From positions 2,108,001 to 2,172,000 of the forward strand of contig NZ_CP041730.1 of NCBI RefSeq assembly GCF_007431345.1: a stretch of DNA of 64,000 nt, read 5' to 3'. Each line of letters starts with the position of its first letter. Position 1 is the stretch's first letter. Positions 8,988 through 16,366 of this stretch are shown here, piece after piece. Both the position numbers and the translations under genes were made by a program. Source of the DNA: Chitinimonas arctica (lineage in GTDB: Bacteria; Pseudomonadota; Gammaproteobacteria; Burkholderiales; Chitinimonadaceae). The notes beneath the pieces were generated by a model. It saw only the letters and a list, made by a program, of their open reading frames with translations, searched no databases and was not told the origin of the DNA.

Positions 8988-9611
8988 TCAATAAGCACCC
9001 TGGCGGGCGATGACGACATGCAGGGTACGGAACAGGATGCGGCAGTCCAAGGCCAGACTCCAGTTCCGGACATAATGGCTGTCGAGCCGGACGCGTTCAT
9101 CGTAAGTGGTATCGTTACGTCCGCTCACCTGCCATAGCCCGGTGATACCGGGCCTGACGGCGATATAGTCGGCATCGAAGGCACCATAGCGCGCCAACTC
9201 TTCCGCCACAATGGGCCTCGGTCCCACCAAGCTCATTTCGCCACGCAAGACATTCCACAATTGCGGCAGCTCATCCAGGCTGGATTTACGCAGGAATTCG
9301 CCCAAGACGGTCACGCGCGGATCGCGCTTGAGCTTGAAATCACGCTCCCACTCGCGTTTGGCATCGGCATCGCGCGCCAGGAGATCAGCCAATCGCCGTT
9401 CGGCATCGGGATGCATGCTGCGGAACTTGAAGCAGCGGAAGGCGCGGCCTTGCTGCCCAACCCTGACGTGGGCAAACAGCGCCGGCCCACCCTGGGCACG
9501 CAGCAACACGATGAGCAGCAACATCAGCGGCGCCAGCGCCAGCAGCATCACCGAGGCGACCACGATGTCGATCAGGCGCTTAGGACCAGAGCTCGCGGCT
9601 GCACTGCGCAT
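8988..9611 (-). CDS. Polyprenyl-phosphate sugar-1-phosphate transferase (monotopic phosphoglycosyltransferase, WcaJ/PglC type)
   Basis: A 207-residue bacterial sugar transferase consisting only of the catalytic domain: KRLIDIVVASVMLLALAP re-entrant membrane helix, FKFRSMHPDAE, the R-K-S-S-L-D-E-L-P-Q-LWNVL block, SLVGPRP and PGITGLWQVSGR. Such enzymes load a sugar-1-phosphate onto undecaprenyl phosphate, the first step of O-antigen, EPS or protein-linked glycan assembly. An upstream in-frame extension overlaps the aroB 3' end and has no homology, so the ATG 9611, 5 nt after the aroB stop, is preferred. Co-transcription with aroK-aroB is likely. Confidence 0.9.
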   Translation of the reverse strand: MRSAAASSGPKRLIDIVVASVMLLALAPLMLLLIVLLRAQGGPALFAHVRVGQQGRAFRCFKFRSMHPDAERRLADLLARDADAKREWERDFKLKRDPRVTVLGEFLRKSSLDELPQLWNVLRGEMSLVGPRPIVAEELARYGAFDADYIAVRPGITGLWQVSGRNDTTYDERVRLDSHYVRNWSLALDCRILFRTLHVVIARQGAY

Positions 9612-9616
9612 GGCGG

Positions 9617-10684
9617 TCACAACAGTATCTCGCGCAAATGCTGTTCGGGCAGCGTGGCGATATAGGCCTCGCCGATGTGCCGCAGCAGCACGAAGCGGAT
9701 ATGGCCCCGTTCGACCTTCTTGTCCTGCGCCATCAACGCCATCCAACGATCAAAGCCCAAGGCGGGCGCCACCACGGGCAGGCCGGCTGCCTGCAGCAAG
9801 GCCTCGGTGCGCTGAACGTCCTGCTCGCCAAGGTTCCCCAGCAGTTTGGAAGCCCGGGCCGCCAGCAGCATGCCCGCCGCCACCGCTTCGCCATGCAGCC
9901 ATTGGCCGTAGCCCAAGCCGGCTTCGATGGCGTGGCCAAAGGTATGGCCCAGGTTCAAGAAGGCACGCACACCCTGCTCGCGCTCGTCGGACGCGACTAT
10001 CCTCGCCTTGATGCTGCAGGAACGCTCCACGGCATAGGCCAAGGCCTCGACATCGCGCCGTAACAAAGCAGCGATATTCTGTTCCAGCCAAGCAAAGAAG
10101 ACCGCATCGTCGATCAAGCCGTACTTGATGACTTCCGCCAGACCCGCGGCGAATTCGCGTGCCGGCAAGGTGTGCAAGGTTGCCAGGTCGGCCAATACCA
10201 GCCGGGGCTGATAGAACGCCCCGATCATATTCTTGCCGAGAGGGTGGTTGATCGCGGTCTTGCCGCCCACGGAGGAATCGACCTGGGCCAGCAGCGTCGT
10301 GGGTATCTGGATAAATGGCACACCGCGCTGATAGATGGCCGCGGCAAAGCCGGTCATATCGCCGATCACACCGCCGCCCAAGGCGATCAGCGTGGTCTTG
10401 CGCTCGCAGCGGTGCTCAAGCAAGGCATCCAGGATGCTGTTGAGCGTCGTCCAGTTCTTGTATTGCTCGCCATCGGGCAGGATCACCGGCAACACCGACA
10501 CCCCGGCCGCAACCAGGCTGGCCTGCAATGGCGCGAGGTAAAGCGCGGCAACCGTGGTATTGGTCACGATGACCGCATTGGCTTGGGTGAGATGCTGAAG
10601 AATGGCTTGCGGGTCGGCAAGCAAGCCCGCACCGATCAAAATATCGTAGGGTGCGTGGGCCAGGTCAACGTGGACGGTTTGCAT
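9617..10684 (-). CDS. aroB: 3-dehydroquinate synthase AroB
   Basis: A 355-residue enzyme of the shikimate pathway converting DAHP to 3-dehydroquinate with NAD and a divalent metal. Visible signatures: PDGEQYKNW, ALGGGVIGDMTGFAA, the FIQIPTTLLAQVDSSVGGKT block, NLGHTFGHAIE with its metal-binding histidine, and HGEAVAAGM. Length is typical. The start overlaps the aroK 3' end by 20 nt, the usual aroK-aroB arrangement downstream of pilQ in many proteobacteria. Confidence 0.97.
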   Translation of the reverse strand: MQTVHVDLAHAPYDILIGAGLLADPQAILQHLTQANAVIVTNTTVAALYLAPLQASLVAAGVSVLPVILPDGEQYKNWTTLNSILDALLEHRCERKTTLIALGGGVIGDMTGFAAAIYQRGVPFIQIPTTLLAQVDSSVGGKTAINHPLGKNMIGAFYQPRLVLADLATLHTLPAREFAAGLAEVIKYGLIDDAVFFAWLEQNIAALLRRDVEALAYAVERSCSIKARIVASDEREQGVRAFLNLGHTFGHAIEAGLGYGQWLHGEAVAAGMLLAARASKLLGNLGEQDVQRTEALLQAAGLPVVAPALGFDRWMALMAQDKKVERGHIRFVLLRHIGEAYIATLPEQHLREILL

Positions 10685-11210
10685 GGTGTTGGGATAGGTC
10701 GTTGAGTATCTGCTGCGCCAGCTGATTCACACCCTGCCTGCTGGTATCGACCACCATATCGGCCATATCCCGGTAGATGGGATCGCGTTCGATATAGAGC
10801 GCTTCCAGCTTGGCCCTGGGGTCGGCGGTCTGTAGCAGCGGACGATTCTTGTCCTGCCGGGTCCGCTGGTACAGTTCCTCGACCGAGGCCCGCAGGTAGA
10901 TCACGCAGCCGTTCTGGCACAGCCGGGCCCGATTCTCCGGGTCCAGCACCGCGCCACCGCCGGTGGCCAGCACAATACCTTGCAGATCGGTCAGGGCACG
11001 GATGGTCTCGACCTCCCGTGCCCGGAAACCCAGCTCGCCTTCGATTTCGAAGATAACCGGCACGCGAACGCCGGTACGCGCCTCGATCTCGTGGTCGGCG
11101 TCATAGAAGGATTTATTGGTCAAGCGAGCCAAGGCACGACCTATGGTCGTCTTGCCTGCGCCCATCAATCCGATAAGAAAAAAATTGCCCGGCAAATTCA
11201 TGCCGGGCAT
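10665..11210 (-). CDS. aroK: Shikimate kinase AroK
   Basis: A 181-residue P-loop kinase that phosphorylates shikimate at the 3-hydroxyl. Walker A is GLMGAGKT (14-21), followed by FYDADHEIE, the substrate-binding GELGFRAREV and the ATGGGAVL loop. Two starts are possible: ATG 11210, or ATG 11201, which gives MNLPGNFF and matches many homologues better. The ribosome-binding site is weak for both. Lies 20 nt after pilQ and overlaps aroB, so it is probably read with both. Confidence 0.95.
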   Translation of the reverse strand: MPGMNLPGNFFLIGLMGAGKTTIGRALARLTNKSFYDADHEIEARTGVRVPVIFEIEGELGFRAREVETIRALTDLQGIVLATGGGAVLDPENRARLCQNGCVIYLRASVEELYQRTRQDKNRPLLQTADPRAKLEALYIERDPIYRDMADMVVDTSRQGVNQLAQQILNDLSQHHANRPR

Positions 11211-11230
11211 TGTAACGGAATGCTCGAGTT

Positions 11231-13339
11231 TCAGCGCAGTGTCAGTGAATCATCCAGGATGCGCGGCGTGATAAAGATCAGCAGCTCTTTCTTGGTGGTC
11301 GACTTGCTACGCGACTTGAACAGGTTGCCCAGGTAGGGAATATCGCCCAGCACAGGCACCTTGCCCGAATCGTCGCCTTCGGTCAGTTCATACACACCGC
11401 CCAGTACCGCGGTATCGCCGCTACCCACCAGGACGTTGGTTTCCACCACCTTGGTTTCCACCACAGGGAACTGGCCGGCTTGGGTCAATACGTCGTTGCT
11501 GACCCTCAGCTCCATGAATACTCGGCGGTCAGGCGTGATGCGCGGGGTAACTTCCAGCTTCAGTGATGCTTCTTTTTCCTGAGGCGCGGCACTGGCGCCG
11601 GAACCGCCCGGAACGATGATGTAATACTTCCGACCCTGCGAGATGGTGGCCTTCTGTTGGTCGGCGGTAATCACACGTGGGCTGGAGACGGTCCGGCCAC
11701 GGCCTTCGGTTTCCAAAGCTTGCAGTTCCAGGTTGACCAGTGTGCCGGTCGCCGCGTTCAGCAAGGTGATACCGAAGCCGGCAGCCGCACCGCTACCATC
11801 GGCGGGCAGGTTGATATTGTTGGCCGGGGCCGAACCTGACGTGCCGCCGGTTATCATATTACCCACACCGCCCTTCAAGACCGCATTGGAAGTTGCGGTA
11901 TTGCCGCCAAAGCCGACCCGGGTATTGCTACCCTTGGACATGGTCTTGTCGGTCGCCACGCCCAGCTTGATGCCCAGGTCGCGGCTGAAAGTATCATCGG
12001 CCACCACGATACGGGCTTCGATCATCACTTGGCGCGAGGCGATATCGGTCTTTTGCAGCAGTGCGCGCACTTCATCCAGCTTGGACGGAATATCGCTCAC
12101 GATCAGCGTGTTGGTACGGGGTTCGACGATCGCGGTGCCCTGCTTGCTGAGGAACGGCTGCTTATCGTTCATCAGCATGGTGCGAACGTCTTCAGCCTTT
12201 TGGTAGTTCAGCTGGAAGGATTCGGAACGGGTAGGCTCCACTTCGGCCAGCTTCTTCTTGCCTTCGGCCAGCTGGGTTTCACGCAAGGCGATTTCTTCAC
12301 GCGGGGCTACCCACATGACATTGCCGTTCTCACGCTTGTCCAGGCCCTTGCTTTGCAGGATCAGGTCCAGTGCCTGGTCCCAAGGCACGTCCTTGAGCCG
12401 CAGGGTCAGGTTGCCGTTGACGGTATCGCTGGTGATGATGTTCTTGCCGGTGAATTCGGCAATCACCTGCAACACGGTCCGCACTTCCACGTTCTGGAAG
12501 TTCAGCGACAGCTTGTCGCCCTTGTAGGTCGGCTTATCCAGCTGGGCCAGGCGCTTGGCCTGTTCGTCGATATTCTTCACTTCGACGATAAAGCGGTTTT
12601 CGGTTTGATAGGCCGAGTATTCCCACGCACCGCGCGGATCGATCACCATCTTGATGGAGTCGCCCTGGGTGTAGGTATCGATCGACTGAACCGGGGTACC
12701 GAAGTCGGCCACGTCCATACGGCGCTCGAACTGACGCGGCAGGGAAGTCTTGGCGAATTCAAGCACCAAGCTCTTGCCTTGCTGACGGATATCGATACCG
12801 ACGGTTGGGCTGGACAGATCCACCACCACACGGCCTTCGCCGCGGGTACCACGCCGGAAGTCAACGTCGCGGATGGATTCCTTGCGTTGATTCTGCGCCG
12901 TGGAGAACTGGGTGGTGCTGTTGTTCACCGGCTTGGCCGCGCCGCCGCTGCCGCCGCTCAGCACGATCTTCAGCTGATTGCCTTCCACCCGTGTTTCATA
13001 GCTGGCGCCTTGCACCAGGCTAAGCACCACGCGCGTCCGGCCGGCCGCTTCGGCCAGGCTGACCGACTTCAGGTTGCCGCCGCTGACCGGGATAGTGGAC
13101 TTACCGCTTTCGTTGGTCGTATTGACAAAATCGAAGGCGATACGAGGTGGCGTATTCACCGCAAAGCTGGCCGGTACTTGCGGTGCTTTTTGCAATGAAA
13201 TGGTCACTTCCTGCTGGTTCGCAGTATCCGCGCGCACTTCAATTGATTTAATCGCATTGGGTTCATCGGCCAATGCGAAACTCGCGATAAGCGCGAGGCT
13301 TGCAGATTTAAGCCATTTCAGCATGTTACGCTCGATCAT
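11231..13339 (-). CDS. pilQ: Type IV pilus secretin PilQ
   Basis: A 702-residue outer-membrane secretin through which the type IV pilus is extruded. A signal peptide (SASLALIASFALA) precedes two AMIN-like peptidoglycan-binding regions (about 30-250), a secretin/TonB short N-terminal domain (about 290-350) and N domains. The secretin core ends in VPVLGDIPYLGNLF and KELLIFITPRIL. The ATG 13339 overlaps the pilP stop (ATGA) and has a GGAG site 8 nt upstream, so it is preferred to the ATG at 13324. Last gene of pilMNOPQ. Confidence 0.97.
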   Translation of the reverse strand: MIERNMLKWLKSASLALIASFALADEPNAIKSIEVRADTANQQEVTISLQKAPQVPASFAVNTPPRIAFDFVNTTNESGKSTIPVSGGNLKSVSLAEAAGRTRVVLSLVQGASYETRVEGNQLKIVLSGGSGGAAKPVNNSTTQFSTAQNQRKESIRDVDFRRGTRGEGRVVVDLSSPTVGIDIRQQGKSLVLEFAKTSLPRQFERRMDVADFGTPVQSIDTYTQGDSIKMVIDPRGAWEYSAYQTENRFIVEVKNIDEQAKRLAQLDKPTYKGDKLSLNFQNVEVRTVLQVIAEFTGKNIITSDTVNGNLTLRLKDVPWDQALDLILQSKGLDKRENGNVMWVAPREEIALRETQLAEGKKKLAEVEPTRSESFQLNYQKAEDVRTMLMNDKQPFLSKQGTAIVEPRTNTLIVSDIPSKLDEVRALLQKTDIASRQVMIEARIVVADDTFSRDLGIKLGVATDKTMSKGSNTRVGFGGNTATSNAVLKGGVGNMITGGTSGSAPANNINLPADGSGAAAGFGITLLNAATGTLVNLELQALETEGRGRTVSSPRVITADQQKATISQGRKYYIIVPGGSGASAAPQEKEASLKLEVTPRITPDRRVFMELRVSNDVLTQAGQFPVVETKVVETNVLVGSGDTAVLGGVYELTEGDDSGKVPVLGDIPYLGNLFKSRSKSTTKKELLIFITPRILDDSLTLR

Positions 13340-13860
13340 TTTTTCTGCTCCGTATCCTCAAGCGCCAGCACGCTCGTTCGTTCCACCCAGTCGCCGCCAC
13401 TGTCCTCTACGATTTCCTTCAAGGTGATATCAGTATCGCTGATAGCGGTAACCATGCCAAAGTTTTGGCCCATGTAACTGCCCATTTTCACGCGGTACAA
13501 ATTACCGTCCGGGGTACGTATCAAGGCATTGATTTCCTTGCCTTTTTGCAAGGTACCTACCATCCGGAGCTTTTCCAGATCGTACGCTTCGAGTGTTTCC
13601 TTCGGCCGGCTCAGATTAGGCGCGAGCGCCCCCCCTGCCTTTTTGGCTACTTCCATCTTGCTACGATTGAAAGGATCGACCAGATCAAAGGCACTATAAA
13701 TAAACGGCTGGTACGGCTTGACTTCAGGTAGCGGTTCAATCTTGCTTTTCAAGGTTCCGGTGGTTTCATCCATCCAGGCCTTCAAATCACCGAATTCTTC
13801 ACCGGCACATCCAAAAAGAAAAAGACTGGTGGCAAGGCAGGTGGCTAGAGATCTATTCAT
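13336..13860 (-). CDS. pilP: Type IV pilus lipoprotein PilP
   Basis: A 174-residue inner-membrane lipoprotein that joins PilN/PilO to the PilQ secretin. The N-terminus has a lipobox, LFLFGC, with the lipidated cysteine near residue 18, then a flexible region and the beta-sandwich domain (about 85-165) with LEKLRMVGTL and YRVKMGSYMGQNFG. The ATG 13860 is preferred because AAGGTGA sits correctly before it; an ATG six bases upstream lies too close to that site, and the long in-frame extension overlaps pilO without homology. Confidence 0.94.
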   Translation of the reverse strand: MNRSLATCLATSLFLFGCAGEEFGDLKAWMDETTGTLKSKIEPLPEVKPYQPFIYSAFDLVDPFNRSKMEVAKKAGGALAPNLSRPKETLEAYDLEKLRMVGTLQKGKEINALIRTPDGNLYRVKMGSYMGQNFGMVTAISDTDITLKEIVEDSGGDWVERTSVLALEDTEQKK

Positions 13861-13870
13861 CGTCATCACC

Positions 13871-14527
13871 TTATTTAATCTTCTTCTTCGCGTCCGCTTC
13901 GGCCTTGCGGATTTCCACTGCTTCTTCCGCGTCCAACGCCCGATAGGTACGCGCGACAGCCTGCATGCCGAGCATTCCGGCGCCTTCCTTGGCACCAGGC
14001 AAGGCCGCCGTGATCTGCATATCGCTGAGCGTTACGATGCGCGACAACTGCGCGATATCGCTGGCGAATGCAGCCAGGTCGTGATAGGAGCCGTTGATTT
14101 TAAGATCGATGGGGCGCTCGGCAAACTCAGCCGTCTTCTTTTCACTGGGTGTAGGTTTGAATAACTCGAATTGCAAACCACGCCCCACGCCCGATTGGTT
14201 GATCTCGGTGATCAAGGTTTCCATTTCCGCCTTGCTTGGCAATTGCTTGAGCAATGCACCGAAAGACTCCTGGATTTCCGCCAACTGCTGCCGATAGGCA
14301 TCCAGATTGATGGCCTTGGTCTTTTTATCCTTGAACGCTTCCTTCAGCTCGCCTTCCTTGACGCGCCCCTGTTCCAATATGTCCCGCTCGCCCGAAAGCA
14401 GCGAAAAATACCCGATCAGTATCACGGTGATGATCAGCAGGGCCAAGCTGGTCAGTTGCACGGGAGCCGGCCAATTGGCGATATCCTTGGGGTCCAAACG
14501 TTTCAGATCATCCAGGGTCATACTCAT
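13871..14527 (-). CDS. pilO: Type IV pilus inner-membrane protein PilO
   Basis: A 218-residue bitopic inner-membrane protein: short cytoplasmic N-terminus (LDDLKRLDPKDIANWPAP), one transmembrane helix (SLALLIITVILIGYF), a periplasmic coiled coil (about 50-95) and a ferredoxin-like domain. It pairs with PilN to form the alignment complex linking cytoplasmic PilM to PilP and PilQ. The ATG overlaps the pilN stop (ATGA) and is preceded by a strong AGGAGGGAG site. Confidence 0.94.
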   Translation of the reverse strand: MSMTLDDLKRLDPKDIANWPAPVQLTSLALLIITVILIGYFSLLSGERDILEQGRVKEGELKEAFKDKKTKAINLDAYRQQLAEIQESFGALLKQLPSKAEMETLITEINQSGVGRGLQFELFKPTPSEKKTAEFAERPIDLKINGSYHDLAAFASDIAQLSRIVTLSDMQITAALPGAKEGAGMLGMQAVARTYRALDAEEAVEIRKAEADAKKKIK

Positions 14528-15120
14528 TTAGCTCCCTCCTTGCTGGCTGCCTTCTTCCCCTTTGGATCGACCTCAGCCACCTCGCGAGTGATCTTCACCG
14601 TGAGATTGAATTCGTTCAGACGCAGGCCATTCACCGTCACCGCCTTGATTTCAATCAGATTGGGTTGCTCGAAGACCGACGAGTCATTCAGGCTACGCAT
14701 CAGGGTAGAAACACGCGCGCTCGATTGGGCGTAGCCGATCAAGACCACCAGCTCATCCGTCTGCTTGATTTCGCGCAGGTAGATACCTTCCGGCATCTGC
14801 CTTACCAATTGATCCAGTACCTGTACCGCTTCGGACCGGTTCGACTGCAGGCGCTCGACCACCTTCTTACGGTCGAGCAGAAGCTGACGCTCCTTCTTCA
14901 GCGTCTCGATCTCGGCGATCTGCTTGTCCAGCTTGGCGTTTTCCTGCTCCAGGAAAGCGTTGCGCTCGTCTTGCATGGCGATCTGCGCACTGATGGCTGC
15001 ATAGGCCACACCCACGGTAGCCAGGCCTATCACTGCGGATATTGCCGCCAGCGCCGCGAAGCGTCGAACCCGCGCCTTGCGTTTATTTTCGCGATGCGGC
15101 AGTAGATTTATGCGGATCAT
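14524..15120 (-). CDS. pilN: Type IV pilus inner-membrane protein PilN
   Basis: A 198-residue protein with the PilM-binding N-terminal motif INLLPHRE (3-10), one transmembrane helix (about 23-45), a periplasmic coiled coil (about 50-95) and a ferredoxin-like fold domain. It binds PilM through the cytoplasmic peptide and PilO through the periplasmic part. Start and stop overlap pilM and pilO by 4 nt each, so expression is tightly coupled. Confidence 0.95.
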   Translation of the reverse strand: MIRINLLPHRENKRKARVRRFAALAAISAVIGLATVGVAYAAISAQIAMQDERNAFLEQENAKLDKQIAEIETLKKERQLLLDRKKVVERLQSNRSEAVQVLDQLVRQMPEGIYLREIKQTDELVVLIGYAQSSARVSTLMRSLNDSSVFEQPNLIEIKAVTVNGLRLNEFNLTVKITREVAEVDPKGKKAASKEGAK

Positions 15121-16187
15121 GGATCAAACCTCCGCAGCGCCAAGCCGCAGGCAATCAACAAGGAAGGTGCGTCAAGCAAAAGCTGCCGCGTCTTAATCCG
15201 ACTCGATTGAGTCATATTCAGGAATGGATTCGCGATCATCGTACTCACCTGCGTACGACTCGCCACGACATCGTCCAAGCCGGCAATCACACTGCAGCCA
15301 CCGGCCAGCAGAATGTGGTCGACCGCGTTGTATTGCGTGGACGTGAAGAAGAATTGCAGCGCCCGCGAGATTTCCATCGCCAGCGAATCCATGAAGGGCT
15401 GCAACACTTCCGGCTCGTAGTTGTCCGGCAGACCGCCGTTGCGCTTGGCAGCTTCGGCTTCTTCCGCGGACAGACTGAACTTTCGCTGGATATCCTGGGT
15501 CAGTTGATTGCCACCAAAAGCTTGTTCGCGGGAGTAGATCTGTTGACCATTGCGCAGAACATTGATGTGCATCATCGCCGCGCCGATATCGACGATGGCC
15601 ACCACCTGGTCGGCGCTCGTCTTCGGCAGCTGCCGTTCGATCAATTCGTAGGCGGCCTGCGTGGCGAAGGACTCGACGTCCATCACCAAGGTCTTGAGTC
15701 CGGCTGCTTCCAGCGCGGCAACCCGGTCTTCCACCTTTTCCTTGCGAGATGCGGCGATCAGCACCTCGACTTCGTCGGGTGTGGCAAGCGAGGGACCAAG
15801 TACCTGAAAATCGAGATTGACTTCGTCGAGGGCGAACGGAATGTACTGATTCGCCTCCGTCTCGACCTGCATTTCAAGTTCGTTCTCGGTTTGCCCCGCA
15901 GGTACAGTAATTTTCTTTGTTATTACTGCCGCCGCCGGCAATGCCAGTGCAACGCTCTTTACTCGCGTTCCCAGCATGCGCCAAGCGCTCTTTACGGCGT
16001 CGCCGACCAGTTCTAGATTGACAATATTGCCGTCGGAAACCGAATCCTTGGGTAAAGGCACGATAACATAACGCTCAATCGTCAGATGCTTGCCCGCCTC
16101 AGACAGCTCAACCATCTTGATCGCGGAAGTACTGATATCCACGCCAATCAATGGTGGTGCTTTAGGCTTTAGGAAATCTAGATTCAA
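15117..16187 (-). CDS. pilM: Type IV pilus actin-like ATPase PilM
   Basis: A 356-residue cytoplasmic FtsA/actin-like protein. Phosphate-binding motifs are visible as IGVDISTSAIKMVEL near the N-terminus, VVAIVDIGAAMMHINV in the middle and ILLAGGCSVIAGLDD in the C-terminal half. It binds the N-terminal peptide of PilN. The start is a TTG at 16187 with AAGGA 9 nt upstream, giving MNLDFLKPK as in homologues. First gene of pilMNOPQ, divergent from the PBP1A gene, an arrangement widely conserved in proteobacteria. Confidence 0.95.
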   Translation of the reverse strand: MNLDFLKPKAPPLIGVDISTSAIKMVELSEAGKHLTIERYVIVPLPKDSVSDGNIVNLELVGDAVKSAWRMLGTRVKSVALALPAAAVITKKITVPAGQTENELEMQVETEANQYIPFALDEVNLDFQVLGPSLATPDEVEVLIAASRKEKVEDRVAALEAAGLKTLVMDVESFATQAAYELIERQLPKTSADQVVAIVDIGAAMMHINVLRNGQQIYSREQAFGGNQLTQDIQRKFSLSAEEAEAAKRNGGLPDNYEPEVLQPFMDSLAMEISRALQFFFTSTQYNAVDHILLAGGCSVIAGLDDVVASRTQVSTMIANPFLNMTQSSRIKTRQLLLDAPSLLIACGLALRRFDP

Positions 16188-16244
16188 CTTGAATTTCCTT
16201 TATGAATTAGTTGCGTATGAGGTTTTTGTACAAAATCACGTTAA

Positions 16245-16273
16245 ATGCTAGCAGCCCACCTACGGAGTGTAAA
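16245..16273 (-). promoter_or_regulatory. Candidate sigma-70 promoter of pilMNOPQ
   Basis: The minus strand has TTTACA (16268-16273) and TAGCAT (16245-16250) with a 17-nt spacer, about 60 nt upstream of the pilM TTG. This is the best-matching pair seen in the pilM-mrcA intergenic region. Confidence 0.5.
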
Positions 16274-16366
16274 GCCGATTTATGCATTTATTCTAAAATG
16301 GGCGACTTCGCGTTATCCTAGCCCACGTTTATCTGCTCCGACCACCTCAGAAAGCTCTCCCGTCCC

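Noticed and set aside
9612..9746. N-terminal extension of the sugar transferase to 9746
   Set aside because: The extra 45 residues are encoded within the aroB 3' end in another frame and lack homology; ATG 9611 fits the family's membrane-helix start.
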